A stretch of DNA of 64,000 bases from Capra hircus (GCF_001704415.2 NC_030808.1:135857089-135921088), one strand, 5' to 3'. Positions 1 to 11,360 are shown, counted from the stretch's first letter. The notes: generated from the sequence alone by a model not told the origin. A program made the numbers and translations.

Positions 1-183
1 GAGGGAGTATCAGGTGTACAGGTTAGGAAGAGAGAGAACATGGCAAATGAAAGAAAAAGAAGAAAAATTCACTGTTGATACAGTTGAGTTGGGATAATGA
101 GGTCAAGAGAGGTAAACTGGGACCAGATTATGAAAGGCTGTAGAAGCCAAATGAAGGTGTCTGACTTTAAGAATATGTGTATG

Positions 184-592
184 AAACTGGAGCCGATTAT
201 ACAGAGTGAAGTAAGCCAGAAAGAAAAACACCAATACAGTATACTAACACATATATATGGAATTTAGAAAGATGGCAATGATGACCCTGTATGCGAGACA
301 GCAAAAGAGACACAGATGTGTAGAGTGGACTTTTGGACTCTGTGGGAGAGGGAGAGGGTGGGATGATTTGGGAGAATGGCATTGAAACATGTATACTATC
401 ATGTAAGAAACGAATTGCCAGTCTATGTCCAATGCAGGATACAGGATGCTTGGGGCTGGTGTAAGGGAGATGACCCAGAGAGATGTTATGGGGAGGGAGG
501 CAGGAGGGGGCTTCATGTTAGGGAACACATGTACACCCGTGGTGGATTCATGTCAATGTATGGCAAAACCAATACAGTATAAAAAAAAAAAA
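184..592 (+). mobile_element. 5'-truncated L1-BT-type LINE, 3' end
   Basis: This is the end of an L1 ORF2 plus the 3' UTR of the ruminant L1-BT type. It carries the typical text 'cagagtgaagtaagccag' near the start, 'gggatgacccagagagatg' in the middle and a short poly-A at 581-594. The 15-base direct repeat aagaatatgtgtatg lies at 169-183 and again at 593-607, so both ends of the insertion are defined. It is a typical target-primed insertion truncated at the 5' side, with no usable ORF2. Open frames on either strand here are by-products of the repeat. Confidence 0.85.
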
Positions 593-734
593 AAGAATAT
601 GTGTATGTACGTAGCCTTTAGCCTTTCCTCAAACAGAATGCCACTCGACCCTCCCTGCCCAGCTGTTTTTTTTTCATTAAAAATTTTTTTTTGTCAGGAC
701 TTCATTTCTTGTTTCATTTCAGTTTTCTTTTTCT

Positions 735-1210
735 TCCATTTTTATTGATATATAATTGACATGCATCCTAAGTCACTTCAGTTGTGTCCAATCCTTTGTG
801 ACCCCATGGAGGAGCCCGCCAGGCTCCTCTGTCCATTCTAGGCAAGAATGCTAGACTCGCTGGCCATTTCCTTCTCCAGGGGATCTTCCAGACCCAAGGA
901 TTGATTGAACCTTGTCTCTTAGGTATCCTGCACTGGCAGGTGGGTTCTTTACCGCTAGTGCTACCTACCACACTGTATAAGTTTAAGACGTACAGTGCAA
1001 CAATTTAATTTAATATATCATGAAATGATTGCTACTTAAGTTTAGTGAACATTCATCATCTAATATAGATAAAAATTAAATTGAAAAAACTTTCCTTATG
1101 GTAAGAACCCAGATTCACTCTCATAACAACTTTCATGTATAATATACAACTGTTAATTATATTTATCATGTTGTACATTACATCCATAGTACCACCCCAT
1201 TTTATAAACT
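735..1210 (-). mobile_element. Old L1 3' UTR, antisense, split by a SINE
   Basis: The sequence 'tattgatatataattgac' before 760 continues after the SINE as 'cactgtataagtttaag' and runs to the segment around 'catgttgtacattacatcc' near 1168-1186. That order is the reverse complement of the 3' UTR of older mammalian L1 elements; the same UTR appears in sense orientation at 16380-16500. It is strongly diverged and non-coding. The subfamily is not assigned. Confidence 0.65.
761..970 (-). mobile_element. Bov-tA SINE, inserted in old L1
   Basis: The reverse complement reads as a tRNA-Glu-like head ending in the 'ggtaaagaacccacctgcc' type of text, followed by the BovB-related body ('ggagaaggaaatggc', 'ggaggagcc', 'ggtcacaaagg'). 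Length is about 210 bases, as expected for Bov-tA. It interrupts the L1 3' UTR, so it is younger. The copy is diverged and its B box (around 'caatccttggg' in sense) is degraded. Confidence 0.85.
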
Positions 1211-1598
1211 ATTATAGACATTTCATAACCACTGAATGAATTTTTCTCTGATAAAAAATAACATCTTTGTTAAAATGGAAAAGCTATCTGTTGATCATGT
1301 TCTTGATCTAGAAGGGAATTCAAAGATCATACATTCTAACCCTTCTCACTTTTTAGGAAGAAAAACCAAGATTAAGAAAAGTGAACTGTGTCATCTGAGG
1401 GTCTGTGGGTGCTAAAGGGTGAGCAAGGCCTAAAACTTAAGTTCCTATTGGACATTCCTCTACACAATAATATCAGATGTGAAGTCTATCTGACTGATTT
1501 AGACATATTTTATTACTATATAAGCTGGGTTAAATGAATTTTTTTTAACCCTACCAGTACCTTTGAAAGCTGAGGAGCTTTCTTGAATGATCTTCATT
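1211..1598. other. No recognised feature
   Basis: AT-rich DNA between the old L1 fragment and the next SINE. I see no coding signal, tandem repeat or family I can name. Confidence 0.5.
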
Positions 1599-1609
1599 AG
1601 GAATATAAT

Positions 1610-1881
1610 GGAGAAGGCAATGGCACCCAACTCCAGTACTCCTGCCTGGAAAATCCCATGAACGGAGGAGCCTGGTGGGCTGCAGTCTGTGGGGTCGCTA
1701 GGAGTCAGACACGACTGAGCGACTTCACATTCACTTTTCACTTTCATGCACTGGAGAAGGAAATGGCAACCCCCTCCATTGTTCTTGCCTGGAGAATCCC
1801 AGGGACGGGGGAGTCTGGTGGGCTGCTGTCTCTGGGGTCACACAGAGTCGGACACGACTGAAGCGATTTAGCAGCAGCAGC
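1610..1881 (+). mobile_element. Bov-A2 SINE (two Bov-A units)
   Basis: Two related Bov-A units follow each other. The first starts 'ggagaaggcaatggcac' and the second 'ggagaaggaaatggcaac'; they are joined by the linker 'cacttttcactttcatgca', and the copy ends in a short AGC tail. The flanks 'aggaatataat' (1599-1609) and 'aggaatgtaat' (1882-1892) look like a target duplication with one mismatch. The element lacks a protein frame of its own and depends on LINE enzymes. Confidence 0.9.
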
Positions 1882-1892
1882 AGGAATGTAAT

Positions 1893-2929
1893 ACTATAAG
1901 AAATATGATGGTGAAGCCCTGCCCTGTTAATAATGTAGATTCATAGTTTGAATGCACGGAAGATCTTTAAATGAAGCCTCAGGTCTCTGTCCAGTATTAG
2001 GATCATCTCATTAGAAGCATAATCAAGATACAAGCAGTACCTTCATGGAAGATAAACCAAACACAAAAACAACAAATGCCACTAGGAACAAAAGGACAGA
2101 ACTGTCAACTCAGAAAAACCAGACTCTGGCTCCAAATTATCGTATGCATTTCCCAAATGTCCAGAGAAAAACAGCTATTTGTTACAAACTTTAATTACTG
2201 CTTTTAAAGATTCCCTGAAAACAAAAAGCAGTAGCCATAAACTTTTCAGGCAATGTATGCCCCACAAGCACAATTTAATTACAGAACATGAAGCTGAGTT
2301 TTCTATCTTGGAAACATTTGGCTAGGAATTCAAATAGACCATGTCATAGCTTCTTCTCATCTTAAATTAAAAGACCCTGAATATTTTTTAAATTAGGAAA
2401 ACATAGGCAAATGTGAGCTTCTGTGCTTTTTTTTTTTTTCTGTAGTGAAATAACACATATAAACTGTGGCCTGTACCCTTCCAAGACCCAGTTCTTGAGG
2501 ACATTGTTCTACAGTTTATTATATGAGCATAGTTAAGAAAACTGCGCCCCGTTTGTTTAAAAATATCTTCAAAGAGCCGACCTTATCCTCGAAAGGAGGC
2601 ATGGCTGACAAATATCTTCTTTAAAAAAGGTAACAAACCAGACTACACTGGATATTTATTGAGTGTATTTCGATAATCTTTCAGTTTTCTCAGTTTCAGT
2701 TCATTTATTTATCCATTCATTAAAGAATTTTAAGAAAATATAACCTTCTCTTGGAACCAAGGAGGTTACAAAAAGTTAATTTTTGTAGAGTTTATATAAA
2801 AATGGGGGCAACATACATACTTGAAAAGAACAGAATTCCTAATTAAGATATGTTAGTTAACTGTGGCCCTGTGGAGTCTGTAAAAATGCACGTGCTGAAG
2901 GTATGCAAAGCAAGAAAAATATAGGAGAA
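1893..2929. other. No recognised feature
   Basis: About 1 kb of AT-rich DNA with several A or T runs. I see no coding frame of note, no tandem array and no recognisable repeat, although old unassigned repeats may be present. Confidence 0.5.
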
Positions 2930-3107
2930 AAATTTTTAAACTTTTAATTTTGAAATAATTTTAGATTTACAAAAGAGCTGCAAAGATAGTACTGAGTTCC
3001 TATGTACCTTTCATTCAAATTCCCCTAATGTTAACATCTTATGCAACTATGGTACAATTATAAACTAAGCAATTAAAATTGGAAAAATATTACTGACTAA
3101 ACTCCCC

Positions 3108-3230
3108 AAATGGCAACCCACTCCAGTATTCTTGCCTGGAAAATCCCATGGATGGAGGAGCCTGCTAGGCTACAGTCCATGGGGTTGCAAAGAGTCGGAC
3201 ACGACTGAAGAGATTAAGCATGCATGCACG
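3108..3230 (+). mobile_element. Bov-A-type SINE monomer
   Basis: A single BovB-related unit: 'ggcaacccactccagtatt', 'ggaggagcctgctaggc', 'gagtcggacacgactgaag', ending in a 'gcatgcatgcacg' tail. It lacks the tRNA-like head, so it is a truncated Bov-tA or a Bov-A monomer. The surrounding text 'taaactcc' and 'aaactaca' may be remnants of a target duplication inside the old LINE-like repeat. Confidence 0.8.
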
Positions 3231-3280
3231 CAAACTACAACGTCATTTGAATTTACTCATTTTTTTCCCACTGATGTCCT

Positions 3281-3834
3281 TGAAGGAGTTCCCGACATGG
3301 CACTCCAAAATATGCCACTTTGGCATATTGATTATTATGAACTAAAGGCACTTGAGAAGGAGCGGATTCAGGAAGGGCTCTCTGACCTCTCCTTTTGTAT
3401 CCAAAAACAGGTCATAAAGTTTCTCATGAGAAAGGTAGCCCTTTGTACCAGGAGGAAACGAACATCCTTGTTTCCCAGAGACTGGGAATTAATGTTGAAG
3501 TGGATCTGTACAAACTTACTCTAATGATGCGATATTGTCCTCCACTGGTTTCCCTCTCACCCCATTTATGTCCTATTGCCTTCCCCATAATTTGTTGCCC
3601 CTAGCCCAAACTCTTTTGCCATTTCTTCACAAATCTATTATTTCTTTCTCTAAAAGTATGAAAGCTTCCTGCTCTGGTCACTTCCTCAAGGTCTTCATTC
3701 TCTTTTGAAGGCCCCCATGTACAGGTAGAAATTTAGTAAAGGGTGTATGCCTTTTTTTCTGCTAATAGTCTTAGGCCAGTGTAGTTCTTAAGCCCAGCTG
3801 GAGATCCTAAAGGAGAATTCTGCCCCCGACCCCA
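3281..3834 (+). mobile_element. Solo LTR of an endogenous retrovirus
   Basis: A 554-base block starts TG, ends CA, and interrupts the old LINE-like repeat. The bases next to it are 'tgtcct' (3275-3280) and 'tatcct' (3835-3840), a 6-base target duplication with one mismatch. The 3' part has the pyrimidine-rich, 'ctaaaagtatgaaagc' and 'cttaagcccagctggagat' text common in mammalian LTRs. There is no internal viral gene, so it is a solo LTR left by recombination. Strand is inferred from this remembered order, and the family is not assigned. The open frame crossing 3132-3524 runs from the SINE into the LTR and is not a gene. Confidence 0.6.
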
Positions 3835-4882
3835 TATCCTTTTTCTGTTCTTGCCTCCAACTCAGGATCCCACATTTCATTTAGCTGTCACCTCCTTAGC
3901 TCCTTCCTTCCGTTACACTTTCTCAGTCTTTCCTAGCCTTCACTTTTTCATGACCTTGATACTTTAGAAAAGTACTGGTCAGGTATTGTGTGGAATCCTC
4001 CTTGATTTGGGCCTGTGAATTTCAGGGAAGAAAACCACAGATGTGAAGCATTCTTTTCATCACATCAAATCAGGGTGTACCTGATGTCAATGCAACTTTT
4101 TTCTGGTGGTGTTCACCTAGATCACCTGGCTGACGTGGTGTCTGCCAGGCTTAGACACTGGAAAATTAGTAATGTTCCCTTTCCACTCTCTACTCATGAG
4201 ATGTGAATCACTAAGTTCAGCCCCCTCCAGGGGAGAGGATTCAAGTTTCATTTGTTGGAGGAAGAAGTCTCAAAGGACTTGTCAACTTATATTAAAACCA
4301 CTACAGTAATAACTATTTGGGGAGAGATACTTTGAATCTATGCTAAATATTCTCTCTCTGAAGGTTTTGCCTACATTTAGTATTCACTGATAAATCTTGC
4401 CTATAGCAATTTATTGTGGTATTTGAATCACAATTTTCTATTTCTCTTTATATTTTCTAAATTTAATACCTAGAATTCTTTCAGAAAAAATATTTATCCC
4501 CTCTCCTTATTTATTTATATTAGTATGGTATCATTGATATTTGCTAAAATTGCTTCAGCACTGGTCTTTGGAGGTTCTTTTAGATATATCTAATCATGCA
4601 TTTTTTTTTTAACATGGCCTCCTTTTTTTTTTTCTTGAACATTTACTTACTTTCTGGCATTATAGGATACTCCAGATTCATCTCGTATTTTCCTCATTGG
4701 CCCAAGATTCAGCCATTTCCCAAAGTGGTACTGGTTCATTTTACTAGAAAATGGTATTTAGCAACCAAAATCTGGGCATCATGTGTTAACAATGAAGTAT
4801 GCTCATTGCTATAGGAATATTACTGTCCCTAGGGCCTCTCAGGGAATAGAGCTAGAAAATATACGTATGTATACACAGATAA

Positions 4883-5108
4883 GGGGCTTCCCAGGTGGTG
4901 CAGTGTTAAAGAATCCACCTGCCATTGCAGGAGATGCAAGAAAGGCAGGTTCAATCCCAGGGTCGGGAAGATCCCCTGGAGTAGGAAATGGCAACCTACT
5001 CCAGTATTCTTGTCTGGAAAATGCCATGGACAGAGGAACCTACAGACCAGACCAAGGGGTTGCAAAGAGTTAGACACGACTGAGAAACTGAGCGTGCATG
5101 CATGCTAC
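4883..5108 (+). mobile_element. Bov-tA SINE
   Basis: Complete order of a Bov-tA: tRNA-like head starting 'gggcttcccaggtgg', B-box region 'ggttcaatcccaggg', then the BovB-like body 'ggaaatggcaacctactcc' and 'gagttagacacgactgag', ending in a 'gcatgcatgc' tail. The flanks share 'agataa'. Head and body are both diverged, so it is not a recent insertion. Confidence 0.88.
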
Positions 5109-6003
5109 ATAGATAACTCAATTTCCATATATACATTAAAATAGACATGAGTTCATGTTGTTATATTCAACTTTAATCCAACAACAATGGATTCATTCAA
5201 GCACTCACAGCAGAAGGTATTCTAATCAGAGAAAGGTTTCAGTCAAAAAAGATCTCACACGAGTCTCAAGCCATGCTGAGAGGTGAAAACACTGAAATGT
5301 CTATTGAATTTCTTTGAATAAAATCTTCTAAGCAGGTGGTAGTAGATTATATTGAGGACATTTTATAGATCAGAAAATGAGGTGTCCGAAGGGTCAAGGA
5401 ACTTGGCCAGTATCTAACATACTGGTAAGAGATAAGCCTTCCCCTCCCTGTGGGATGTTCATAACTGGGAGCATATCAAATGGAGGAGAAGGAACACCAG
5501 AGGCTAGGGAAATACGAGTGTGGGCAGACAGGAGCACCCACTGGGCTGGCAAGGCCCCAGTCTGGCTGAGGTAGAGCATGGAGTCTCCGCTCCTAGTTCA
5601 GTGTAGCCCAGGATCTACCCCGGGCTGAAGGGAATTCCAAACCTAAACCCCACTTCTGCTTCTCTCTGTAGCCCTGTTTCCCCATCAGGAAAGCAATTTA
5701 CAACATCTTTTTTACCATACCAAGCAATAATAAAAGGCAAAGGAATGAAAATATCAATGTAAACTCTTCTGCTTCATAAATGATTTTGCTTCTGGTGCTG
5801 TTCTGATGAGAAAATAATACAATTGAAAATGGCTTTTATAAACACAAGGTATTACTTTATAACAGGTCTAGATGAATATAATGTACTTTCATATTACAGA
5901 AGTGTCAATTGAATACATTAGTCTATAAAATTTGGAAATGATAAATTCAAAAGATCTCATTGAAAAAAATGACTAAAGGAAGATATGTTTCTATTTGTTG
6001 GTT
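5109..6003. other. Mostly unrecognised; possible MIR at about 5355-5430
   Basis: The piece 'ttatagatcagaaaatgagg' followed by an 'aacttggccagta' segment resembles an antisense MIR (sense text ends in a 'ctcatctgtaaa' type motif). The match is weak. I see nothing recognisable in the rest of this stretch; short open frames on both strands at 5377-5579 carry no known motif. Confidence 0.35.
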
Positions 6004-7246
6004 CTGTTGTTCAGTCACTCAATTGTGTCCAACTCTTTGTAACTCCATAGACTGCAGCATGCCAGGCTTCCCTGTCCTTCACTATCTCCTGGAATTTGCT
6101 TCCCTGGTGGCTCAGATGGTAAAGCATCTGTCTACAATGCGGGAGACCTGGGTTCGATCCCTGGGTCAGGAAGATCCTCTGGAGAAGGAAATGGCAACCC
6201 ACTCCAGTAACCTTGCCTGGAAAATCCCATGGAAGGAGGAGTGTGGTAGACTACAGTCCATGGGGTCACAAAGAGTTGGACACAACTGAGCGACTTTCAC
6301 TTCATGTGTATTGAGTCCGTGATGCCATCCAACCATCTCATCCTCTGTCACCCCACTCTCCCTTCCTTCAATCTTTCCCAGCATCAGGGTCATTTCCAAT
6401 GAGTCAGCTCTTTGCAACAGGTGGCCAAAGTGCTGAAGCTTTCAATGAATATTTTGGGTTGATTTCCTTTAGGATTGACTGGTTTGATCTCTTTGCTGTC
6501 TAAGGGACTCTCAAGAGTCCTCCAGAACCACAGTTCAAAAACATCACTTCTTCGGCACTCAGCTTTCTTTAAGGTCCAGCTCTCACATCCATACATGACT
6601 ACTGGAAAAATCATTTCACTACAGCCTTCATTATACTAGCCTTTGTCAGCAAAGTGATGTCTCTGCTTTTTAATACACTGTCTAGGTTTGTCAAAGTTTT
6701 TCTTCCAAGGAGCAAGCATCTTTTACTTTCATGGCTGCAGTCACCATCTGCAGTGATTTTGGAGCCCCCCAAAATAAATTCTGTTACTGTTTCCATTGTT
6801 TCCCCATCTATTTGCCATGAAGTAATAGGACTATATGCTATGGCCTTTGTTTTCTGAATGTTGAGTTTTAAGCCAGCTTTTTCACTTCCTCGTTCACCTT
6901 CATCAAGAAGCTCTTTAGTTCTTCTTCACCTTCTGCCATAAGGGTGGTGTCATCTCCATATCTGAGGTTATTGATATTTCTCCAAGCAATCTTGATTCCA
7001 GCTTGAGCTTCATTCAGCCCAGCATTTTGTATGATGTACTCTGCATATAAGTTAAATAAGCACATGACAATATAGAGCCTTGAAATAATCCTTTCTGAAT
7101 TTGGAACCAGTCCATTGTTGTATTCCCAGTTCTAACTGTTGCTTCTTGATCTGGATACAGGCTTCTCAGGAGACAGGTAAGGTCTTCCCATCTCTTTAAG
7201 AATTTTTCAGTTTTTTGTGATCCACACAGTCAAAGCCTTTAGTCAA
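6004..7246 (-). mobile_element. BovB (RTE) LINE, 5'-truncated, antisense
   Basis: BovB is an RTE-type retrotransposon with an APE-like endonuclease and a reverse transcriptase. Read on the minus strand, this copy runs from the reverse transcriptase region (around 'tcagatatggagatgac', which encodes RYGDD, where other BovB copies have RYADD) to the 3' end at about 6004. The endonuclease and early reverse transcriptase are missing. The frame is broken into pieces (6390-6614, 6611-6796, 6868-7065), so it is dead. A Bov-tA at 6100-6304 splits the 3' part. Confidence 0.92.
6100..6304 (+). mobile_element. Bov-tA SINE nested in BovB
   Basis: It starts 'ttccctggtggctcagatgg' and keeps a well preserved B-box-like 'gggttcgatccctgggt', then the BovB-like body and an 'actttcacttca' end. 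BovB text stops at 'ctggaatttgct' on the left and resumes at 'attgagtccgtgatgcc' on the right, with a few BovB bases lost. The SINE is in sense orientation while its host is antisense. Confidence 0.92.
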
Positions 7247-7384
7247 CACTTTCTGGATTTCCAACAGGCCAGAGACTATGGGCACAAGTGCCATATATTT
7301 TTTTATTCTATCTATGTAGTTTTTCGCTATCTCTGTCACACTATGGCAAGTTATTAGCATGGGTAGAGAAGGGAGTGTAGTGTG

Positions 7385-7610
7385 GAATAAAAGCACAGGA
7401 GCTGAAGCCAGGTCAACTGTATTCAATTCCTGTTTATTCATCTTACTATTGATGTTTGTGTAACTTCTTCATGCCTCAGTCCCCTCAAACGTAGTCAAGA
7501 AAATGACAACATAATACAACTAGCACTGTTGTGAAAACAAATGAAGTTACATATATAAAGCACATAGAAGACTGCCTGGAACATAGAGAAAGTTTAGTGT
7601 CAGCTACAAA
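7385..7610 (+). mobile_element. MIR SINE
   Basis: The order matches MIR: 'aaaagcacaggagctgaagc', then 'atgcctcagtcccctc', then 'acatatataaagcacatag' and 'gactgcctggaacatag'. It is strongly diverged, as expected for a repeat older than the placental radiation. Confidence 0.75.
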
Positions 7611-8222
7611 TATTTTCCACTAATAATCTTATCAGGTAGAGTTCCTAATGAGGGGACATGGGTTGTTAGTTCAAAGTACTAGAAATTATTTTATTATCAT
7701 ATTTAATCACGTGAGGAAAGAGGAAGAGTAGCTTTACATTGCGTACATGTAAAATCCATGTTTTAGAACTAATTTCATGACCAGGATGTGCTTTTTAAGG
7801 AGCTGCAGGGAAGCATGGAGTATGAGATTGTTTCAGGGCAGCAGCTTCTAGCTCAGCCTCCCTCCCTCTATGTCCTAACCCATCCCCTCGTCTCCGCCCC
7901 CACCCCCCCGCCCCAGCAGGGCAGTGTTCTCACAGTTTCCCAACATGCTTGCCCTTGCTCACCAGCTGCACTTTTCCCCTGCACATGTTATATGCCATCC
8001 ATCCTTAAATGAATGGCTCCACCTCTGGCTCCTCTTCAATATATTTCCTCATGTCAGTCCATCTCAATCTGTGTTTCTAACTCTTTTCATATGTATGCCA
8101 AGAAGGACACCATTCCAAACAGACTTTGTACCACATTATACATGTAGATTAGATGTGTGCACCCAATTGGATTTCTTGAGAACAGAGCCATGATTTACAC
8201 ACGCTTCTTTTGAAGACTTCAG
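7611..8222. other. No recognised feature; short C-rich patch
   Basis: Unassigned DNA. A C-rich patch lies around 7870-7915 ('cgcccccacccccccgcccc'). The open frames over 7788-8193 have no recognisable domain. Confidence 0.45.
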
Positions 8223-8447
8223 CAGTGGTTCTCAGCTAGGGACGATTTTGTCCTCAGGTACCATTTGGTAATATCTGGAGACATTTTTGGTTACACAGCT
8301 AGGAAAGTGAGGTACTACTTGCATCTAATGGGTAGAGACCAGAGATGCTGCAAAACAACCTACAGTGCACAGGACAGCCTGCCCTCCCTTATAACAAAGT
8401 AGTACCTGGTTCAAAGTATTCATCGTACCACAGTTGAGAAACTTTGC
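8223..8447 (+). mobile_element. MER5A, non-autonomous hAT-Charlie transposon
   Basis: It starts with the inverted-repeat text 'cagtggttctcagctaggg' and continues 'atatctggagacatttttgg', 'gggtagagaccagagatgct', 'cctacagtgcacaggacagc', ending 'gttgagaaactttg'. This is nearly the whole order of MER5A. It has no coding capacity and depended on hAT transposase long ago. Confidence 0.85.
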
Positions 8448-8485
8448 CTAACAGTATGCAGGACAGTGGAAAAATAAGAATCATT

Positions 8486-8958
8486 CCCATTACTTTGCCA
8501 ACAAAGGTCCACCTAGTCAAGGCTATGGTTTTTCCAGTAGTCAGGTATGGATGTGAGAATTGGACTATAAAGAAAGCTGAGCGCCAAAGAATTGATGCTT
8601 TTGAACTGTGGTATTGGAGAAGACTCTTGAGAGTCCCTTGGACTGCAAGGAGATCCAACCAGTCCATCCGAAAGGAGATCAGTCCTGGGTGTTCACTGGA
8701 AGGACTGATATTGAAGCTGAAGCTCCAATACTTTGGCCACCTGATGCGAAGAACTGACTCATTTGAAAAGACCCTGATGCTGGGAAAGATTGAGGGCAGG
8801 AGGAGAAGGGGACAACAGGGGATGAGATGGTTGGATGGCATCACTGACTCGATGGACATGTGTTTGGCTGAACTCCGGGAGTTGGTGATGGACAGGGAGG
8901 CCTGGCGTGCTGTGATTCATGCGGTCGGACATGACTGAGCGACTGAACTGAACTGAAC
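8486..8958 (+). mobile_element. BovB LINE 3' end
   Basis: A 5'-truncated BovB in sense orientation. It encodes the C-terminal part of the polyprotein in one open frame (within 8444-8938): residues such as LVKAMVFPVVRYGCENW, ELWYWRRLLRVPWTARR and MRWLDGITDSMD. It ends with the BovB 3' hallmark 'gactgagcgactgaactg' and one extra 'aactga' unit. The reverse transcriptase core is absent, so the open frame is not functional. Confidence 0.92.
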
Positions 8959-10430
8959 AATTTCATGTTTTCTATAATATCTCAATGAGCTAAGCACTAA
9001 CTCAACTTCCATTCCAGGGTCATATCCACTAACATGGGCTTCCTTATAACCAGCAATAATGACCAGGAAAACAAGAGGAAATATTTTGTATTCATATTTT
9101 TGGGGTCTTGTGGCTACCTTGGTAGCAGGAGCATGAGTGTTTATTCACAGTGAGAGTTGAACAATGGCAATGACATCTCCTTGGCACTGAAAAGATAACC
9201 ATATAGGTCAGTCCTTGTCTCTAATCTCAGCTCAGCTACAGCCTCTGAAGTCTTTTATCAGCAGCCTCAGCCCAGATTAGAAACCTGGATATTATCAGCT
9301 TGTTCCCTGAGCAGGGTAGGGTCTGAGATTGATATTGTTGCTCTCACCAGCTATACCTATGGGACTAGAGAGGACTCTAGGGCACCCACATTCCCACTTC
9401 ATTGCAGTTTTTTCTTACTAATCACTAGACTTGCCCAGTCCCCATGAATGACCTTTAGCTCTAGATTCTTAAGTGAGTTCCTGCTCAACCCTAAAATTTA
9501 GGTCCTATCCTTTCCCTCTGACTCTCAGCAAGCTCAGCTGAGAGTGAGAGCACATCCAGGAGATGTGCTCTGCTCTCAGTACCTCAGTCACTGAGCATGA
9601 GCCTATTTCAACAACAATGGCCCTACTGGTATCAGAGCTGCTGGAACTAGCCTGACTATCAGAGAGACTTGTGCCTACTTCCCTCAATAGTTTAAACCAC
9701 CTGTCCTCAAAGTCCTCCTGGATACTGACCTTTCCCTTATAGATGGTGTGATTTAATTCTAGTTGATTCCAAAAGCTTTGAGCAGCACTCTTGTGGTTGG
9801 GTAAGCTGGATCCTTTAAGTGAACCTCCACAGTGAGTGCCTCTCCTCTAATATACTCTGATAGGCACAGTCCATTTCACTTACTGAGATGGAGCTCAAGA
9901 TGGCACATGCAAAATTTTGGGAGGATGAGAAGGTACATACCACAAATATTCTGGAAAGTTTAACAATCAAAATACATAATGATTAAAGAAAATAAATGAA
10001 TCATGATAAGCTGCTATCTCATTCTCAAAGCCTTATTTCATCTGGTACTGTAATGTGTTTCTATCACTCAAATGTGATTATAGCTCTAGACTTTTTATGC
10101 AGCGCAGAAAATGGATGTGGATAAATGAAAGGAATAGACTGAGATAGGAACAATCAATTTTGCACTTGATTTCTATTTGTAAAGGTGTTTTTAAAACTCT
10201 TTACCATCTCTTAACTGCTCAGACTTTTCTCTCAAAAACAAAAAAAAAACTTATAAACTTGTTGAAGTTATTAAGTACAAAATTGCCCAGCTAATATTTT
10301 TTTTTCAATCAACTTAGCCACTGATTTAAAAATTCACAGATATTCTACAATTTACAGGATAATACCTGTTGACACAATCTTTCACTTTACCAATAGATCA
10401 TGAGGTAATATACATAATTGATTGCTTGTT
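8959..10430. other. No recognised feature
   Basis: About 1.5 kb without a named repeat. The segment 9200-9900 is richer in GC than its surroundings and might be an old LTR or internal retroviral remnant, but I cannot match it. The 60-residue frame at 9505-9687 shows no known motif. Confidence 0.4.
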
Positions 10431-10632
10431 CTTCCCTGGTAGCTCAGATGGTAAAGAATTCGCCTACAATGCAGGAGACCTGGGATTGATTCCTGGGTTG
10501 AGAAGATCCCCTGGAGAAGGGAACGACAACCCATTCCAGTATCCTTCCTTGGAGGATCCCAAGGACAGTTGAGCCTGGTGGGCTACAGTCCATGGGGTCA
10601 CAAAGAGTTGGACACGACTGAGCAACTAACAC
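10431..10632 (+). mobile_element. Bov-tA SINE
   Basis: Head 'cttccctggtagctcagatg', a degraded B-box region 'gggattgattcctgggttg', body 'gaacgacaacccattccag' and end 'ttggacacgactgagcaact'. The copy is full length but diverged. Confidence 0.9.
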
Positions 10633-11150
10633 TATACTATATTATTAAATCAGCATGGTGAATGGTCAAGTCATGATCAACTGCACCTGCAAGGCTCAAA
10701 GAGGTAACTGAATGGATTCAAGATGTTTACAACTAGAGTGTACATGCACTAATTTCAAGTTCAGTTCAGTTGCTCAGTCGTGTCTGACTCTTTATGACCC
10801 TGTGGACTGCAGGACGCCAAGCTTCCCTGTCCATCACCAACTTCCAGAGCCTGCTCAAACTCATGTCCATCAAGTCGGTGATGCCATCCAACCATCTCAT
10901 CCTCTGTCATCCCCTTCTCCTCCTGCCTTCATTCTTTCCCAGAATCATGGTCTTTCATAATGAGTCAATTCGTTGCATCAGGTGGCCAAAGTATTGGAGC
11001 TTCAGCTTCAACATCAGTCTGTCTAATGAATATTCAGGACTAATATCCTTTAGGATTTACTGGTCTGATCTCCTTGCAATTCAAGGGACTCTCAAGAGTC
11101 GTCTCCAACACCACAGTTCAAAAGCATCAATTCTTTCATGCTCATCAATT

Positions 11151-11360
11151 CTTCCCTGGTGGCTCAGACGTTAAAGCATCTGCCTGAAATGCGGGAGACT
11201 CAAGTTTGATCCCTCGGTCGGGAAGATCCCCTGGAGAAGGAAATGGCAACCCACTTCAGTACTCTTGCCTGGAAAATCCTATGGATGGAGGAGGCTGGTA
11301 GGCTACAGTCCATGGGGTTGCAAAGAGTCGGTCACGACTGAGCGACTGTACTTTCTTTCT
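11151..11360 (+). mobile_element. Bov-tA SINE nested in BovB
   Basis: It starts 'cttccctggtggctcagacg', has body text 'ggaaatggcaacccacttc' and ends 'gtcacgactgagcgactgta' followed by a 'ctttctttcttt' stretch. BovB 'aaaagcatcaattctttc' stops before it and 'cagctttctttatggtcc' resumes after it, so it is younger than its host. Confidence 0.92.

Larger units (their letters stand above)
2930..4780. mobile_element. Old LINE-like repeat, probably L1-derived, split twice
   Basis: Three blocks look like one old dispersed mammalian repeat: about 2930-3107, 3231-3280 and 3835-4780. They hold a recognisable order of text such as 'ttttgaaataattttagat', 'cactgatgtcct', 'aggatcccacatttcattt', 'gaccttgatactttag' and 'actggtcaggtattgtgtgg'. 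A SINE splits the first two blocks and a solo LTR the last two. I infer an L1-type origin from memory of similar sequence. Strand and subfamily are not assigned, and the right edge is vague. Confidence 0.5.

Noticed and set aside
6130..6165. tRNA gene suggested by a B-box-like 'gggttcgatccctgggt'
   Set aside because: It is the tRNA-derived head of a Bov-tA SINE; it cannot fold as a full tRNA and recurs in other SINE copies here (21540, 26090, 35490).
8389..8859. 156-residue frame on the minus strand
   Set aside because: It is the antisense shadow of the sense BovB C-terminal frame. The same antisense text recurs at 10794-11174, 13084-13563, 23409-23720 and 54452-54829.
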